This document shows, piece by piece, positions 55,898 to 64,000 of a DNA stretch of 64,000 bases (position 1 is the first letter of the stretch; the number at the start of each line of letters is the position of its first letter). The stretch covers positions 380,848-444,847 of the forward strand of contig NZ_LMIK01000001.1 of assembly GCF_001428685.1 (NCBI RefSeq), read 5' to 3'. Position numbers and translations under genes: made by a program. Under the pieces are notes generated by a model. That model searched no databases, had not been told where the DNA came from, and worked only from the letters and a program-made list of their open reading frames with translations. Source of the DNA: Lysobacter sp. Root76. Its GTDB lineage: Bacteria; Pseudomonadota; Gammaproteobacteria; Xanthomonadales; Xanthomonadaceae.

Positions 55898-56155
55898 TTA
55901 GGCGGCCGGAGCGGCCTTGCCGGCCTGCTTGTACAGAGCGGCGACCTTGTCGGTCAGCTGAGCGCCCTGGCTGACCCAATGCTTGACGCGCTCGAGGTCG
56001 AGCTCGACGCGCTTTTCGTTGCCCATCGCGACCGGGTTGTAGAAGCCCAGGCGTTCGATGTTGCGGCCGTCGCGCGCGCTGCGGCTGTCGGTGACGATGA
56101 TGTGGTAGAACGGACGCTTCTTGGCGCCGCCACGAGTCAGGCGAATCTTGACCAT
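55898..56155 (-). CDS. rpsP: 30S ribosomal protein S16
   Basis: An 85-residue S16: [38 protein letters not shown] and [20 protein letters not shown]. The start at 56155 is the universal one; the open frame extends upstream without meaning. It is the first gene of the ribosomal operon here. Confidence 0.98.
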   Translation of the reverse strand: MVKIRLTRGGAKKRPFYHIIVTDSRSARDGRNIERLGFYNPVAMGNEKRVELDLERVKHWVSQGAQLTDKVAALYKQAGKAAPAA

Positions 56156-56531
56156 CTTTACAGTTCCTGTGTTGCCCAGTCGCCGGATTGGCGAGGTAAG
56201 CCGGAAATTGTAGCGGATCCGAGGGCTTAGGCAAACTCCGGCCGGCTGGCCCCTTGCCCAGGCGCCTCCGGGCGGGCTCCGGACGCCTCGATCGGCGGTT
56301 TGGGGCCTCCTTGCCGGCCTCAACGCCCTCTTCGATTCCTGTCGCCCGGTCTTTCCGGGCCTGAATGGGCTCGCCCGTCCTCGGACCCCATCGAAAGCCG
56401 ATCCGGCGCCGGCGCCTTCGTCTGCCCCCCAACAGCGGGGACGGCGGGCCTTCCCTGGCCCACCGCCCTGCCCTTGCCGCGGCCCTCCCTGGCCGGCCCC
56501 GCCTTCCTGGCAGGGCCTCATCCGTAGCCGA
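56156..56531. other. Intergenic region upstream of rpsP
   Basis: 376 bases with no convincing gene. The first 60 bases before rpsP are AT-richer and should hold its promoter. The rest is GC-rich with long pyrimidine runs and nothing else noted. Confidence 0.45.
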
Positions 56532-57431
56532 TCAGGCGCGGTAGCGGATCGTGCCGCGGACCGCCTCGGCGGCGCCGTCGCAGTGCTGCACGAAGTCGGC
56601 ATGCAGCGCGGTGATGACGCCGTCCGGGTCGTACTCGACCGCCAGGATCTGCAGCGTGCCGCTGCTGACCCGCATGCAGGGACGGCTGGGCCGTTCGAAC
56701 ACGAACACGGCGCTGCCGGCCGGCGCGGCGTCGCCGATGGGATAGGTGCCGACCTGCAAGATCTGTCCGTAAGGCGCGAACAGGCTGGCCCGCCAGTAGT
56801 CGCGCTGGCCGTGCACGTTGAGCATCGCCGACTGCCCGCCGCCCCAGAGTTCGAACACCGAGGTATCGCCGTAGTAGGACTTCTGCAGGCCCTCGCCGAC
56901 CACGTCGCCGGGGTCGCTGTCGATCTTCAGCGACAGCGGCGCGACGTTGTGGCGGATCACTGCGGCCAGCACCGGTGCGCTGGCGCTGTCGCAGTGCTGC
57001 AGTACCGTCGCCTCCAACGCGACCACGCGCTCGTCCGCGTCCAGCTGCAACTGCTGGATGTGGATCTCGCCCCAGGCGTCGTCGCAACGGCGGCCGTTGC
57101 TGGCCAGATAGACATAGGGCGCGCGACCGGTGCGGCGGGTCGGGTTTTCGGCGTCGTAATAACGCCCGACCTCGAACTTGCGCTCGCGCGGCGCGCCCAG
57201 CGAGACGTACCAGCTGTCGTCGCCGCGCGACACGCTGAGGCGGATCGAACGCGCGTCGGCATCCAGCGACAGGGTCGAGTCGCTGTCGGTATAGACCGCC
57301 GACTGGCCTTCGCCGATCGGATCGCCGGGCTGGCTGTAAGTGGAGAACATCGTCGCCGCCTGCGCGGGCGCGGCGAGGAAGCCCGCGAACGCGAGGGCGG
57401 CGGCAATGGCTTGCGTGTGGAACTTCGTCAT
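56532..57431 (-). CDS. Secreted protein with two duplicated domains, function unknown
   Basis: A 299-residue exported protein. The signal peptide ends in APAQA (about 25). Two related domains follow: one at about 30-165 (PGDPIGEG, then [20 protein letters not shown], then [11 protein letters not shown]) and one at about 175-299 ([14 protein letters not shown], then [20 protein letters not shown], then [11 protein letters not shown]). Each has paired cysteines probably bridged. The ATG 57431 has AAGGAG eleven bases upstream. No family recognised. It sits between ffh and rpsP, which are often neighbours. Confidence 0.75.
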   Translation of the reverse strand: MTKFHTQAIAAALAFAGFLAAPAQAATMFSTYSQPGDPIGEGQSAVYTDSDSTLSLDADARSIRLSVSRGDDSWYVSLGAPRERKFEVGRYYDAENPTRRTGRAPYVYLASNGRRCDDAWGEIHIQQLQLDADERVVALEATVLQHCDSASAPVLAAVIRHNVAPLSLKIDSDPGDVVGEGLQKSYYGDTSVFELWGGGQSAMLNVHGQRDYWRASLFAPYGQILQVGTYPIGDAAPAGSAVFVFERPSRPCMRVSSGTLQILAVEYDPDGVITALHADFVQHCDGAAEAVRGTIRYRA

Positions 57432-57731
57432 GGGCTCGTTCACTCCTTGAGGGCGGCCGGCACGCCCCGGAATGGGGCGGCTCGGCCTATGGCGAATGCA
57501 CCGGCGCGACTGCGGCGGCGACGAGTCGCTGCGGACTCTGCGTTGCGATGCGGTCCTGCATCGCGCTGCCGAAACAGGATGGGCTTCCGGCGTCTCCCTC
57601 GACGAGACGGCGCGCGCCGCCTATCGGGCGACGCGCGGTGTGCGCAATCGCAGCGGGAGATACGGGTGTGGTGTACCTATGCGGACGAGGCGGTGTCGTG
57701 GTGGCGATGCGGTTGGGATTCGGCTTGTAGC

Positions 57732-57976
57732 GGATCGCGGCTTACGCCGCTCCCACAGAAGGCGGTGGCGTGGCCGCGGCCAGAATCCGACCTATGTCGA
57801 ATCGAATCCGACCTGTATCGAATCGGCTTGTGTCGATTCCATAGGCGCCGCCATTGCGGCGATCGCGCGGGCCAGGCCCACGAAGATGTCGGGGCGCGAT
57901 CTGCATCGGGTCGCGGCTTACGCCGCTCCTACCCCGAAGCGGGCGGGCGCCGCTTTCTGTGGGAGCCGCGATCGCG
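57732..57976. repeat. REP-like repeat cluster, three copies
   Basis: Copies at 57732-57758, 57910-57935 and a shortened inverted copy at 57958-57976. They lie in the 695-base gap between the secreted-protein gene and ffh. The same gap has an imperfect 15-base tandem repeat containing CGACGAGCGCTG (57989-58027). No gene is seen in the gap. Confidence 0.75.
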
Positions 57977-58071
57977 CTGATGCAACTACGACGAGCGCTG
58001 CGACGACGAGCGCTGCGATGAGCGGCGACCGGCGCGCGCTTCATGGGCAGCAGAACCTTCCGGCGGACAAA

Positions 58072-58101
58072 CGAAAACGGCGGCCACCGGCCGCCGTTTC
58101 G
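58072..58101 (-). terminator. Rho-independent terminator of ffh
   Basis: AAACGGCGGCC (58075-58085), loop ACC, GGCCGCCGTTT (58089-58099); the minus strand continues TTTTCGTTT-like. It lies 26 bases past the ffh stop. Confidence 0.85.
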
Positions 58102-58126
58102 TCGTGATGCCGCGCCGCCGAAGCGA

Positions 58127-59494
58127 TCAGCGGAACGGCATGCCGCCGCGTCCGCCCATCATGCCCTTCATGCCGCGCATCAAGCCCTTCATGCCGCCGC
58201 CGGAGAGCTTGCTCATCATCTTTTCCATCTGCTGGAACTGCTTCATGAGCTTGTTGACGTCGGCCGGGGTCATGCCCGAGCCCTTGGCGATGCGGGCGCG
58301 GCGCGAGCCGTTGAGCAGCGCTGGGTTGCGGCGCTCCTTCTTGGTCATCGAGTTGATGATCGCGACCATGCGCGGCACTTCCTTGCCGGTGACCTGGTTC
58401 TTGACCGCGTCCGGGATCTGACCCATGCCCGGCAGCTTGTCCATGAGCCCGTGCAGGCCGCCCATGTTCTGCATCTGCTCGAGCTGGTCCTTCATGTCGT
58501 TGAGGTCGAACTTCTTGCCCTTGGCGACCTTCTCGGCGAGCTTCTGCGCCTTGTCCTTGTCGACCTGCTGCTCGACCTGCTCGACCAGCGACAGCACGTC
58601 GCCCATGTCGAGGATGCGGCTGGCGACGCGATCGGGGTGGAACACGTCCAGGCCGTCGGGCTTTTCGCCGACGCCGATGAACTTGATCGGGCGGCCGGTG
58701 ACGTAGCGCACCGACAGCGCGGCGCCGCCGCGCGCGTCGCCGTCGGTCTTGGTCAGGACCACGCCGGTCAGCGGCAGCGCGTCGCTGAAGTGCTTGGCGG
58801 TGACCGCGGCGTCCTGGCCGGTCATCGAGTCGACCACGAACAGGGTCTCGACCGGCGCGACCGCGGCGTGCAGCGCCTTGATCTCGGCCATCATCGCGTC
58901 GTCGATGCTGGTGCGGCCGGCGGTGTCGACGATCAGCACGTCGGCGTAGGACTTGCGCGCGTCGTCGATCGCGGCGCGCACGATGGCTTCGGGCTTCTGG
59001 TCGGCGCTGGACGGAAAGAACAGCACATCGACCTGTTCGGCCAGGGTCTTGAGCTGCTCGATCGCGGCCGGGCGGTAGACGTCGGCCGACACCACCATGA
59101 CCTTCTTCTTGCGGCGTTCCTTGAGGTGCTTGGCGAGCTTGGCGACGGTGGTGGTCTTGCCCGCGCCCTGCAGGCCGGCCATCAGGATCACCGCCGGCGC
59201 CGGCACGTTGAGGTTGAGATCGGAGGCCTGCGAGCCCATGACCGCGGTCAGCTCGTCGCGCACGACCTTGATCAGGGCCTGGCCCGGGGTCAGCGACTTC
59301 AGCACTTCCTGGCCGACCGCACGCACCTTGATGCGCTCGATCAGGGCCTGCACCACCGGCAGGGCGACGTCGGCCTCGAGCAGGGCGATGCGGACCTCGC
59401 GGGTGGCTTCGCGGATGTTCTCCTCGCTCAGACGGCCGCGGCCGCGCAGGCGCTCGATGGTGCCGGACAGGCGTTGGGTCAGGGATTCGAACAT
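58127..59494 (-). CDS. ffh: Signal recognition particle protein Ffh
   Basis: GTPase that binds signal sequences and 4.5S RNA to target membrane proteins. The 455-residue protein has the N-domain (MFESLTQRLSGTIERLRGRG), GTPase motifs (MAGLQGAGKTTTVAKLA near 105-121, DTAGR, TKTDGDARGG) and a Met-rich M-domain ending in MKGLMRGMKGMMGGRGGMPFR. The start at ATG 59494 is the conserved one. Confidence 0.98.
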   Translation of the reverse strand: MFESLTQRLSGTIERLRGRGRLSEENIREATREVRIALLEADVALPVVQALIERIKVRAVGQEVLKSLTPGQALIKVVRDELTAVMGSQASDLNLNVPAPAVILMAGLQGAGKTTTVAKLAKHLKERRKKKVMVVSADVYRPAAIEQLKTLAEQVDVLFFPSSADQKPEAIVRAAIDDARKSYADVLIVDTAGRTSIDDAMMAEIKALHAAVAPVETLFVVDSMTGQDAAVTAKHFSDALPLTGVVLTKTDGDARGGAALSVRYVTGRPIKFIGVGEKPDGLDVFHPDRVASRILDMGDVLSLVEQVEQQVDKDKAQKLAEKVAKGKKFDLNDMKDQLEQMQNMGGLHGLMDKLPGMGQIPDAVKNQVTGKEVPRMVAIINSMTKKERRNPALLNGSRRARIAKGSGMTPADVNKLMKQFQQMEKMMSKLSGGGMKGLMRGMKGMMGGRGGMPFR

Positions 59495-59646
59495 GGGTGA
59501 GGCACCTGCGGGCTGGACGCGGCGGGCCGGAGCGCGGCGCGCCTGGGGGAACGGTCGGGGCCGCGAAGTATAGCCGGGCCGGCGCGGCGCGGCCGCGCGG
59601 ACGATGGCCGCTGCGGATCGGCACCGCGCTATGCCACACTGCGGCG

Positions 59647-60435
59647 ATGACAATCGTTCTCATCGCCGTCGCACTCTATCTGGTCGCCACCGGGCTGCTG
59701 GTCGCGGCCGTGCGCCAGGACGGCGGGCGCAGCGCCCGCTTGTGGCTGCTGCCGGCCGATCTGGCGGTGCTGCTGCACGGCGCCGCGCACCTGCTGGCCT
59801 GGAAGCTGGCCGGCGGCGCCGACATGCATTTCTTCGCCGCGCTGTCGCTGGTCGGGCTGGGCATGGCGGCGCTGACCGCGGTGGTCGGAGCGTCCGGGCG
59901 CATGGCGGCGCTGGGCGTGGTGGTGTTCCCGCTGGCCGCGCTGACCCTGATCGGCTACCACGCCTACGGCCACGTGGTCGCCGAGCCGCTGGACTGGCGC
60001 CTGCAACTGCACGCCTGGATGGCCCTGCTGGCCTACGCGACCCTGGCGATCGCGGCGCTGCTGGCGCTGATGCTGTGGCTGCAGGAGCGCGCCCTGCGCC
60101 GGCGCGAGTTCCACGGCTGGCTGCGCGCGCTGCCGCCGCTGGTGGAACTGGAAACGCTGCTGTTCCGCACCATCGCGGTCGGCTTCGTATTGCTGACCGC
60201 GACCCTGTTGACCGGCCTGCTGTTCGTCCAGAACCTGCTGGTCCAGCACCTGCTGCACAAGACCGTGTTCAGCGTGATGTCGTGGCTGGCCTTCGGCGGC
60301 CTGCTGATCGGCCGCTGGCGCTACGGCTGGCGCGGCGGCATCGCGGTGCGCTGGACGCTGGCGGCGATGGGCCTGCTGGTGCTGGCGTTCTTCGGCAGCA
60401 AGTTCGTGCTCGAACTGGTCCTGCAGCGGACCTGA
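59647..60435 (+). CDS. YpjD/CcsA-like inner-membrane protein
   Basis: A 262-residue protein with about eight membrane helices, of the cytochrome c assembly (CcsA/YpjD) family. Conserved His residues in VLLHGAAHLLAW, LQLHAWMALLAYATLA and LLVQHLLHKTVFSVMSWLAFGGLLIGRW fit the family. The gene is divergent from ffh, as in many gammaproteobacteria. Function is unproven; a role in haem or cytochrome handling is inferred from family. Confidence 0.88.
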   Translation: MTIVLIAVALYLVATGLLVAAVRQDGGRSARLWLLPADLAVLLHGAAHLLAWKLAGGADMHFFAALSLVGLGMAALTAVVGASGRMAALGVVVFPLAALTLIGYHAYGHVVAEPLDWRLQLHAWMALLAYATLAIAALLALMLWLQERALRRREFHGWLRALPPLVELETLLFRTIAVGFVLLTATLLTGLLFVQNLLVQHLLHKTVFSVMSWLAFGGLLIGRWRYGWRGGIAVRWTLAAMGLLVLAFFGSKFVLELVLQRT

Positions 60436-60461
60436 CCCCCACCCGGCTCGGAACGCCCCCC

Positions 60462-61130
60462 ATGCTGCACTGGATCCGGTCGCTGTCGCCGCGCAGCGAG
60501 TTCGTGGTGGTGATCGGGCTGGCGTTCGGCTGGGCCCTGCTGTCGAGCCTGCAGAGCGTGCTGTCGGGCGCGTCGGCGCAGACCGACGCGGCGTTCACCT
60601 TCAGCGCGGCCGCGCTGTGGAGCGTGCTGATCATCGAACTGATGGTGCTGGCGACGCTGGCCTGGTTCCTGCGCGCACGCGGCTGGGCGTTGTCGCATTT
60701 CGGACCGCCGCCGCAAAGGCACGATGTCTTGCCCGGGCTGGTGCTGATGGCCGCGTCCATCGTCGCCTACCAGGTGCTGGCAGTGCTGGCGCTGTCGGGC
60801 GGGGTCGAACTCAAGCCGGCGGCGATGTCGCCGGGCGTGGGTTGGACCGCGATCCTGGCGGCCTCGGCGGTAAATGGTTTCTACGAGGAAATCTTCGTCT
60901 GCGCCTACGTGATCGTGGTCCTGCGCGAACGCTGGGGCCTGTGGCCGGCGATTCACGTCAGCACCGCGATCCGGGTCGCCTACCACCTCTACCAGGGCTC
61001 GACCGGGGTGCTGGGGATCGTGCCGATGGGGCTGATCTTCGCGGGCTGGTACGCCCGTACCGGCCGCCTGTGGCCGTTGGTATTGGCCCATTTCGCCCTG
61101 GATGTAATCGGCCTGGCGGCGCTGGCCTGA
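60462..61130 (+). CDS. CPBP-family intramembrane protein (CAAX-protease-like)
   Basis: A 222-residue membrane protein with about six helices. The CPBP motif 1 is NGFYEEIFVCAYV (the Glu-Glu pair retained, but the usual Arg of EExxxR is Cys), motif 2 is AIRVAYHLYQG and motif 3 is VLAHFALDVIG. If active it would be an intramembrane metallo- or glutamic peptidase. The ATG lies 26 bases past the YpjD-like stop. Confidence 0.8.
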   Translation: MLHWIRSLSPRSEFVVVIGLAFGWALLSSLQSVLSGASAQTDAAFTFSAAALWSVLIIELMVLATLAWFLRARGWALSHFGPPPQRHDVLPGLVLMAASIVAYQVLAVLALSGGVELKPAAMSPGVGWTAILAASAVNGFYEEIFVCAYVIVVLRERWGLWPAIHVSTAIRVAYHLYQGSTGVLGIVPMGLIFAGWYARTGRLWPLVLAHFALDVIGLAALA

Positions 61131-61234
61131 GCACCGAACCCACGCATCCAACTGATTTTGTTGAATTAAATTCAGGACCGCCCGGTTCCGGGGATGGCGA
61201 CGCGCGCCCGTGCGATCGCCAGGACGCAGAATTA

Positions 61235-61285
61235 CATTGACGTAACAATATTTGCATTGACAACTATTGCATGGGGTAGCAATAT
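61235..61285 (+). promoter_or_regulatory. Promoter and operator of the efflux operon
   Basis: TTGACA (61255-61260) is followed after 16 bases by TAGCAA. The inverted repeat ATTGC-N8-GCAAT (61266-61283) covers the space and the -10 box. A second repeat CAAT-N6-ATTG (61244-61257) overlaps the -35. This fits autorepression by the MarR-type protein encoded 10 bases downstream. Confidence 0.6.
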
Positions 61286-61293
61286 GCCGCCCC

Positions 61294-61749
61294 ATGAAAA
61301 CCTCCTCCGCCCCCGCCTGCAGCGGATCCACCCTCGGCCTGCTGTTCCGTCAAGTCCGCGACGCGATGTGGGCGCAGATGGAGCGCGAGTTGGCTGCCGC
61401 CGGCCACGAGCTCACGTTCAGCCAGTACATCACCCTCAAGAAGCTCTCCGACGGCAGCGCCGGCGTGACCGATCTGGCCCGCGCCGCCGAGCTCAACCCC
61501 GGAGCGATGACCCGCCTGCTCGACCGGCTCGAAGCGCGCGGCTACGTCGCCCGCGTCGCCGACCCCACCGATCGCCGCGCCCTCAACATCCTGCTGACCG
61601 ACGCCGGCATAGCGATCTGGCAAGACATCAACAAATGCGGCCAGCGCGTGCGCGAGCAGGCCCTGAGCGGCATGAGCGACGACGAACGCAATACCCTGAT
61701 GCGCCTGCTCGAACAGGTGCGCGACAACCTCACTCCCTCTGGTTCCTGA
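61294..61749 (+). CDS. MarR-family transcriptional regulator
   Basis: A 151-residue regulator. The winged helix-turn-helix (about 50-110) contains TFSQYITLKKLSDGSAGVTDLARAAELNPGAMTRLLDRLEARGYVARVADPTDRRALNILLT. First gene of the operon; it probably represses itself and the efflux genes until a ligand binds. ATG 61294 is used; the longer frame includes the operator. Confidence 0.93.
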   Translation: MKTSSAPACSGSTLGLLFRQVRDAMWAQMERELAAAGHELTFSQYITLKKLSDGSAGVTDLARAAELNPGAMTRLLDRLEARGYVARVADPTDRRALNILLTDAGIAIWQDINKCGQRVREQALSGMSDDERNTLMRLLEQVRDNLTPSGS

Positions 61750-61752
61750 GCC

Positions 61753-63276
61753 ATGAACATTCCTGCCTCGACAGCGAACGCAGCCGCGCCGCGGCGCATC
61801 CTGCGTCCCCTGCTCACCGCCCTGGCCGCCGCGCTGATCCTGGCCGGCTGCGCCAGTACCCACGGCCTGTCCCCTGAAGGCCGCGCGCTCGACGCCGATG
61901 CGTTGGAAAGCCAGCGCAGCCTGGGCGCGTACGCGGTATCGGACGCCGCCTTCCCGAAACAGGATTGGTGGACCGCGCTCGGCGACCCGCAGCTCGACGG
62001 CCTGATCGCCGAAGCCCTGGCCGGCACGCCCGGCCTGGACGCGGCCGACGCGCGCGTGCGCCAAGCGATCGCCCAGGCCGGCCTGGCCGACGCCGCGCGC
62101 AAGCCCACGGTCGGCGCCAGCGCCCAATACGCCGGTGTGCGCATCCCCGAAACCGTCGCTCCGGAACCGCTGGGCGGCCACTACAGCGGCGTCGAGCTGC
62201 TGTCGCTGAGCTTCAAGTACAGCCCCGACCTGTGGGGCGGCCACCGCGCGCGCTGGGAATCGGCCCTGGGCCAGGCCCGCGCCGCCGAAGTCGAAGGCCA
62301 GGCCGCGCGTCTGACCCTGTCGTCGAACATCGCTCGCGCCTACGTGTCGCTGGCGCAGGCGCACGCGGCGCAGGACGTCGCGCTCGCCGAGAAGGAACGC
62401 GCCAGCCGCCTGCTCGGCCTCGGCCGTCAGCGCGTCAAGGCCGGCCTCGACAATCAATTGCAGATCCGCAACGCCGAAAGCACGGTCGCCGCCGCCGAAC
62501 AGCAGGCGCAAGCGGCGCAGCAGCAGATCGACGCCACCCGCAATGCGATCGCCGCGCTGCTGGGCAAGGGCCCGGACCGCGGCCTGAGCATCGCCAAGCC
62601 GGCGCTGCTGAGCGCGTCCGCGCCGGCGATCCCGGCGGTCGCGTCCAGCGAGCTGCTCGGCCACCGCCCCGACGTGGTCGCCGCGCGCTGGCGCGTGGAA
62701 GCGGCCGCGCACGGCATCGACGCGAGCAAGGCCGACTTCTATCCGACCGTGAACCTCAGCGCCATGATCGGCCTGGCCTCCGGCGGCCTGTCCGATCTGT
62801 TCAGCAGCGACGCGCTGTTGCTGCAGGGCGGCCCCGCGATCAGCATGCCGATCTTCGACGGCGGCCGCCTGCGCAACCAGCTCGCCAAGAGCGACGCCGA
62901 CTACGATCTGGCCGTCGCCAATTACAACCAGAGCCTGGTCGGCGCCCTGCGCGAAGTCGCCGATGCGCTGCAGGCCGCACGTTCGCTGGACGCGCAGCTG
63001 GTCTCCGCGCAGCAGGCGCGCGACGCCGCGCAGTCGGCCTGGCAGTTGGCCACGGCGCGCTACCGCGGCGGCCTGGGCACCCAGCTCGACGTGCTCGCCG
63101 CGCAGCGTCCGCTGCTGCAGCTCGACCAGCAGATCACCGCGCTGCGCGCGCAGCGGCTGAGCGCGTCGATCGAACTCGACCGCGCGCTCGGCGGCGGACT
63201 CGTACTGACCGCTCCCGCCACCGTCGCTTCCACCACTGTCTCCAATTCCGATACCGCCAAGGCCTCCACGCCATGA
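61753..63276 (+). CDS. OprM/NodT-family efflux outer-membrane lipoprotein
   Basis: A 507-residue outer-membrane factor of tripartite efflux pumps. The lipobox LILAGC (Cys near 34) is followed by WWTALGDPQLDGLIAEAL, a TolC-type helical barrel (ARVRQAIAQAGLADAARKPTVGASAQYAGV, VRAYVSLAQAHAAQ-like) and LLGHRPDVVAARWRVEAA. The start is four bases after the marR stop and the stop overlaps the adaptor gene (ATGA). Confidence 0.95.
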   Translation: MNIPASTANAAAPRRILRPLLTALAAALILAGCASTHGLSPEGRALDADALESQRSLGAYAVSDAAFPKQDWWTALGDPQLDGLIAEALAGTPGLDAADARVRQAIAQAGLADAARKPTVGASAQYAGVRIPETVAPEPLGGHYSGVELLSLSFKYSPDLWGGHRARWESALGQARAAEVEGQAARLTLSSNIARAYVSLAQAHAAQDVALAEKERASRLLGLGRQRVKAGLDNQLQIRNAESTVAAAEQQAQAAQQQIDATRNAIAALLGKGPDRGLSIAKPALLSASAPAIPAVASSELLGHRPDVVAARWRVEAAAHGIDASKADFYPTVNLSAMIGLASGGLSDLFSSDALLLQGGPAISMPIFDGGRLRNQLAKSDADYDLAVANYNQSLVGALREVADALQAARSLDAQLVSAQQARDAAQSAWQLATARYRGGLGTQLDVLAAQRPLLQLDQQITALRAQRLSASIELDRALGGGLVLTAPATVASTTVSNSDTAKASTP

Positions 63277-64000
63277 CCACCGAGATCAATCCGCAAGCCG
63301 CGGCCGCCGTCGCGCCCAGCAACGGCAAGCGCCGCAAGTTCCTGCTCATCCTGCTGGCCGTGGTGGTGATCGCCGCGATCGCCTGGACCGCGTGGTACCT
63401 GCTGGTCGCGCGCTGGCATGAAGACACCGACGACGCCTATGTCCAGGGCAACATCGTCAGCATCACCCCGCAGTCGGTCGGCACCGTGGTCAGCATCGGC
63501 GCCGACGACGGCATGAAGGTGACGGCCGGCCAGGTGCTGGTCCAGCTCGATCCCAACGACGCCCAGGTCGCCTACGAGCAGGCGGTCGCCAACCTCGCCA
63601 ACACGGTGCGCCAGGTGCGCGGCCTGTACAGCGCGGTCGACGCCGGCCAGGCCGACCTCAACGCCCGCGAAGTCGCGGTGCAGAAGGCGCGCGCCGACGT
63701 GAAGCGTCGCGAGGGCCTGGTCGCCAGCGGTGCGGTCTCGGCCGAGGAACTGGCCCACGCCCGCGACGAACTCGCCGCCGCCGAGGCCACGCTGTCGTCT
63801 TCGCGCGGCTCGCTGTCGCGCAACCGTGCGCTGGTCGACGCCACCACCCTGGGCAAGCAGCCGCAGGTCGCCGCCGCCGCCGCGCAACTGCGCCAGGCCT
63901 ACCTCAACCTGCAGCGCGCCGCGATCGTCGCGCCGGTGTCCGGCTACGTCGCCAAGCGCAACGTGCAGTTGGGCCAGCGCGTGCAGCCGGGCTCGACGCT
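63273..64000 (+). CDS. HlyD/EmrA-family membrane-fusion adaptor, cut by the window end
   Basis: The first 242 codons of a periplasmic adaptor. One membrane helix (about 22-47), the conserved TDDAYVQGNIVSITPQSVGTVVSIGADDGMKVTAGQVLVQLDP lipoyl-like half, a coiled-coil hairpin (about 100-200) and the start of the second lipoyl half (AAIVAPVSGYVAKRNVQLGQRVQPG). It fits EmrA of the EmrAB-type drug exporters, so an MFS transporter is expected just beyond the window. Confidence 0.93.
   Translation, partial: MTTEINPQAAAAVAPSNGKRRKFLLILLAVVVIAAIAWTAWYLLVARWHEDTDDAYVQGNIVSITPQSVGTVVSIGADDGMKVTAGQVLVQLDPNDAQVAYEQAVANLANTVRQVRGLYSAVDAGQADLNAREVAVQKARADVKRREGLVASGAVSAEELAHARDELAAAEATLSSSRGSLSRNRALVDATTLGKQPQVAAAAAQLRQAYLNLQRAAIVAPVSGYVAKRNVQLGQRVQPGST

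Overview
The window is high-GC DNA from a gammaproteobacterium of the Xanthomonadaceae, most likely Lysobacter or a close relative. The basis is the GumB/GumC-like export genes, the general protein style, and many intergenic copies of a short palindromic repeat (core roughly GTAGGAGCGGCGTAAGCCGCGA) of the kind common in that family. Species assignment is an inference; no rRNA, tRNA, CRISPR array or insertion sequence was seen.

Layout. 1-2858: REP repeats and a TonB-dependent receptor. 3395-40148: a large exopolysaccharide locus. It has galE; a plus-strand run (4694-20170) encoding a UDP-sugar dehydrogenase, a UDP-uronate epimerase, Wza/GumB, Wzz/GumC, a kinase-like protein with a broken P-loop, an outer-membrane barrel, three glycosyltransferases, an O-antigen-ligase/polymerase, a beta-helix lipoprotein, a PaaK-like adenylate-forming enzyme and a serine-acetyltransferase-like enzyme; a second, longer copy of the beta-helix protein (20733-22934); a tight minus-strand operon (37213 down to 23049) encoding a 2789-residue NRPS-PKS megasynthase, two alpha/beta-hydrolase-fold proteins, a beta-propeller glycosyltransferase-like protein, a Wzx flippase and a YdcF-like protein; and the initiating undecaprenyl-phosphate sugar transferase (38754-40148). 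Together these make a nearly complete Wzx/Wzy machine: nucleotide sugars, initiating transferase, glycosyltransferases, flippase, polymerase, co-polymerase and exporter. The megasynthase reads as A-PCP-KS-AT-ACP-C-A-PCP with codes resembling Thr and Gly, so the operon may make a peptide-polyketide unit in step with polysaccharide assembly.

41673-46335: an accessory island carrying a complete His-Xaa-Ser system (hxsD, hxsB, hxsC, hxsA: two radical SAM enzymes, a small partner protein and a His-Xaa-Ser repeat protein with a peptidoglycan-binding domain), followed by a frameshifted gene and a possible integrase remnant.

46402-64000: mostly core genome. It holds mutS, katG, a DUF937 protein, hslR, the rpsP-rimM-trmD-rplS operon with ffh upstream (separated by a secreted duplicated-domain protein and REPs), a YpjD/CcsA-like membrane protein divergent from ffh, a CPBP-family membrane protein, and an efflux operon (MarR regulator, OprM-type outer-membrane factor, EmrA/HlyD adaptor) that runs off the right end.
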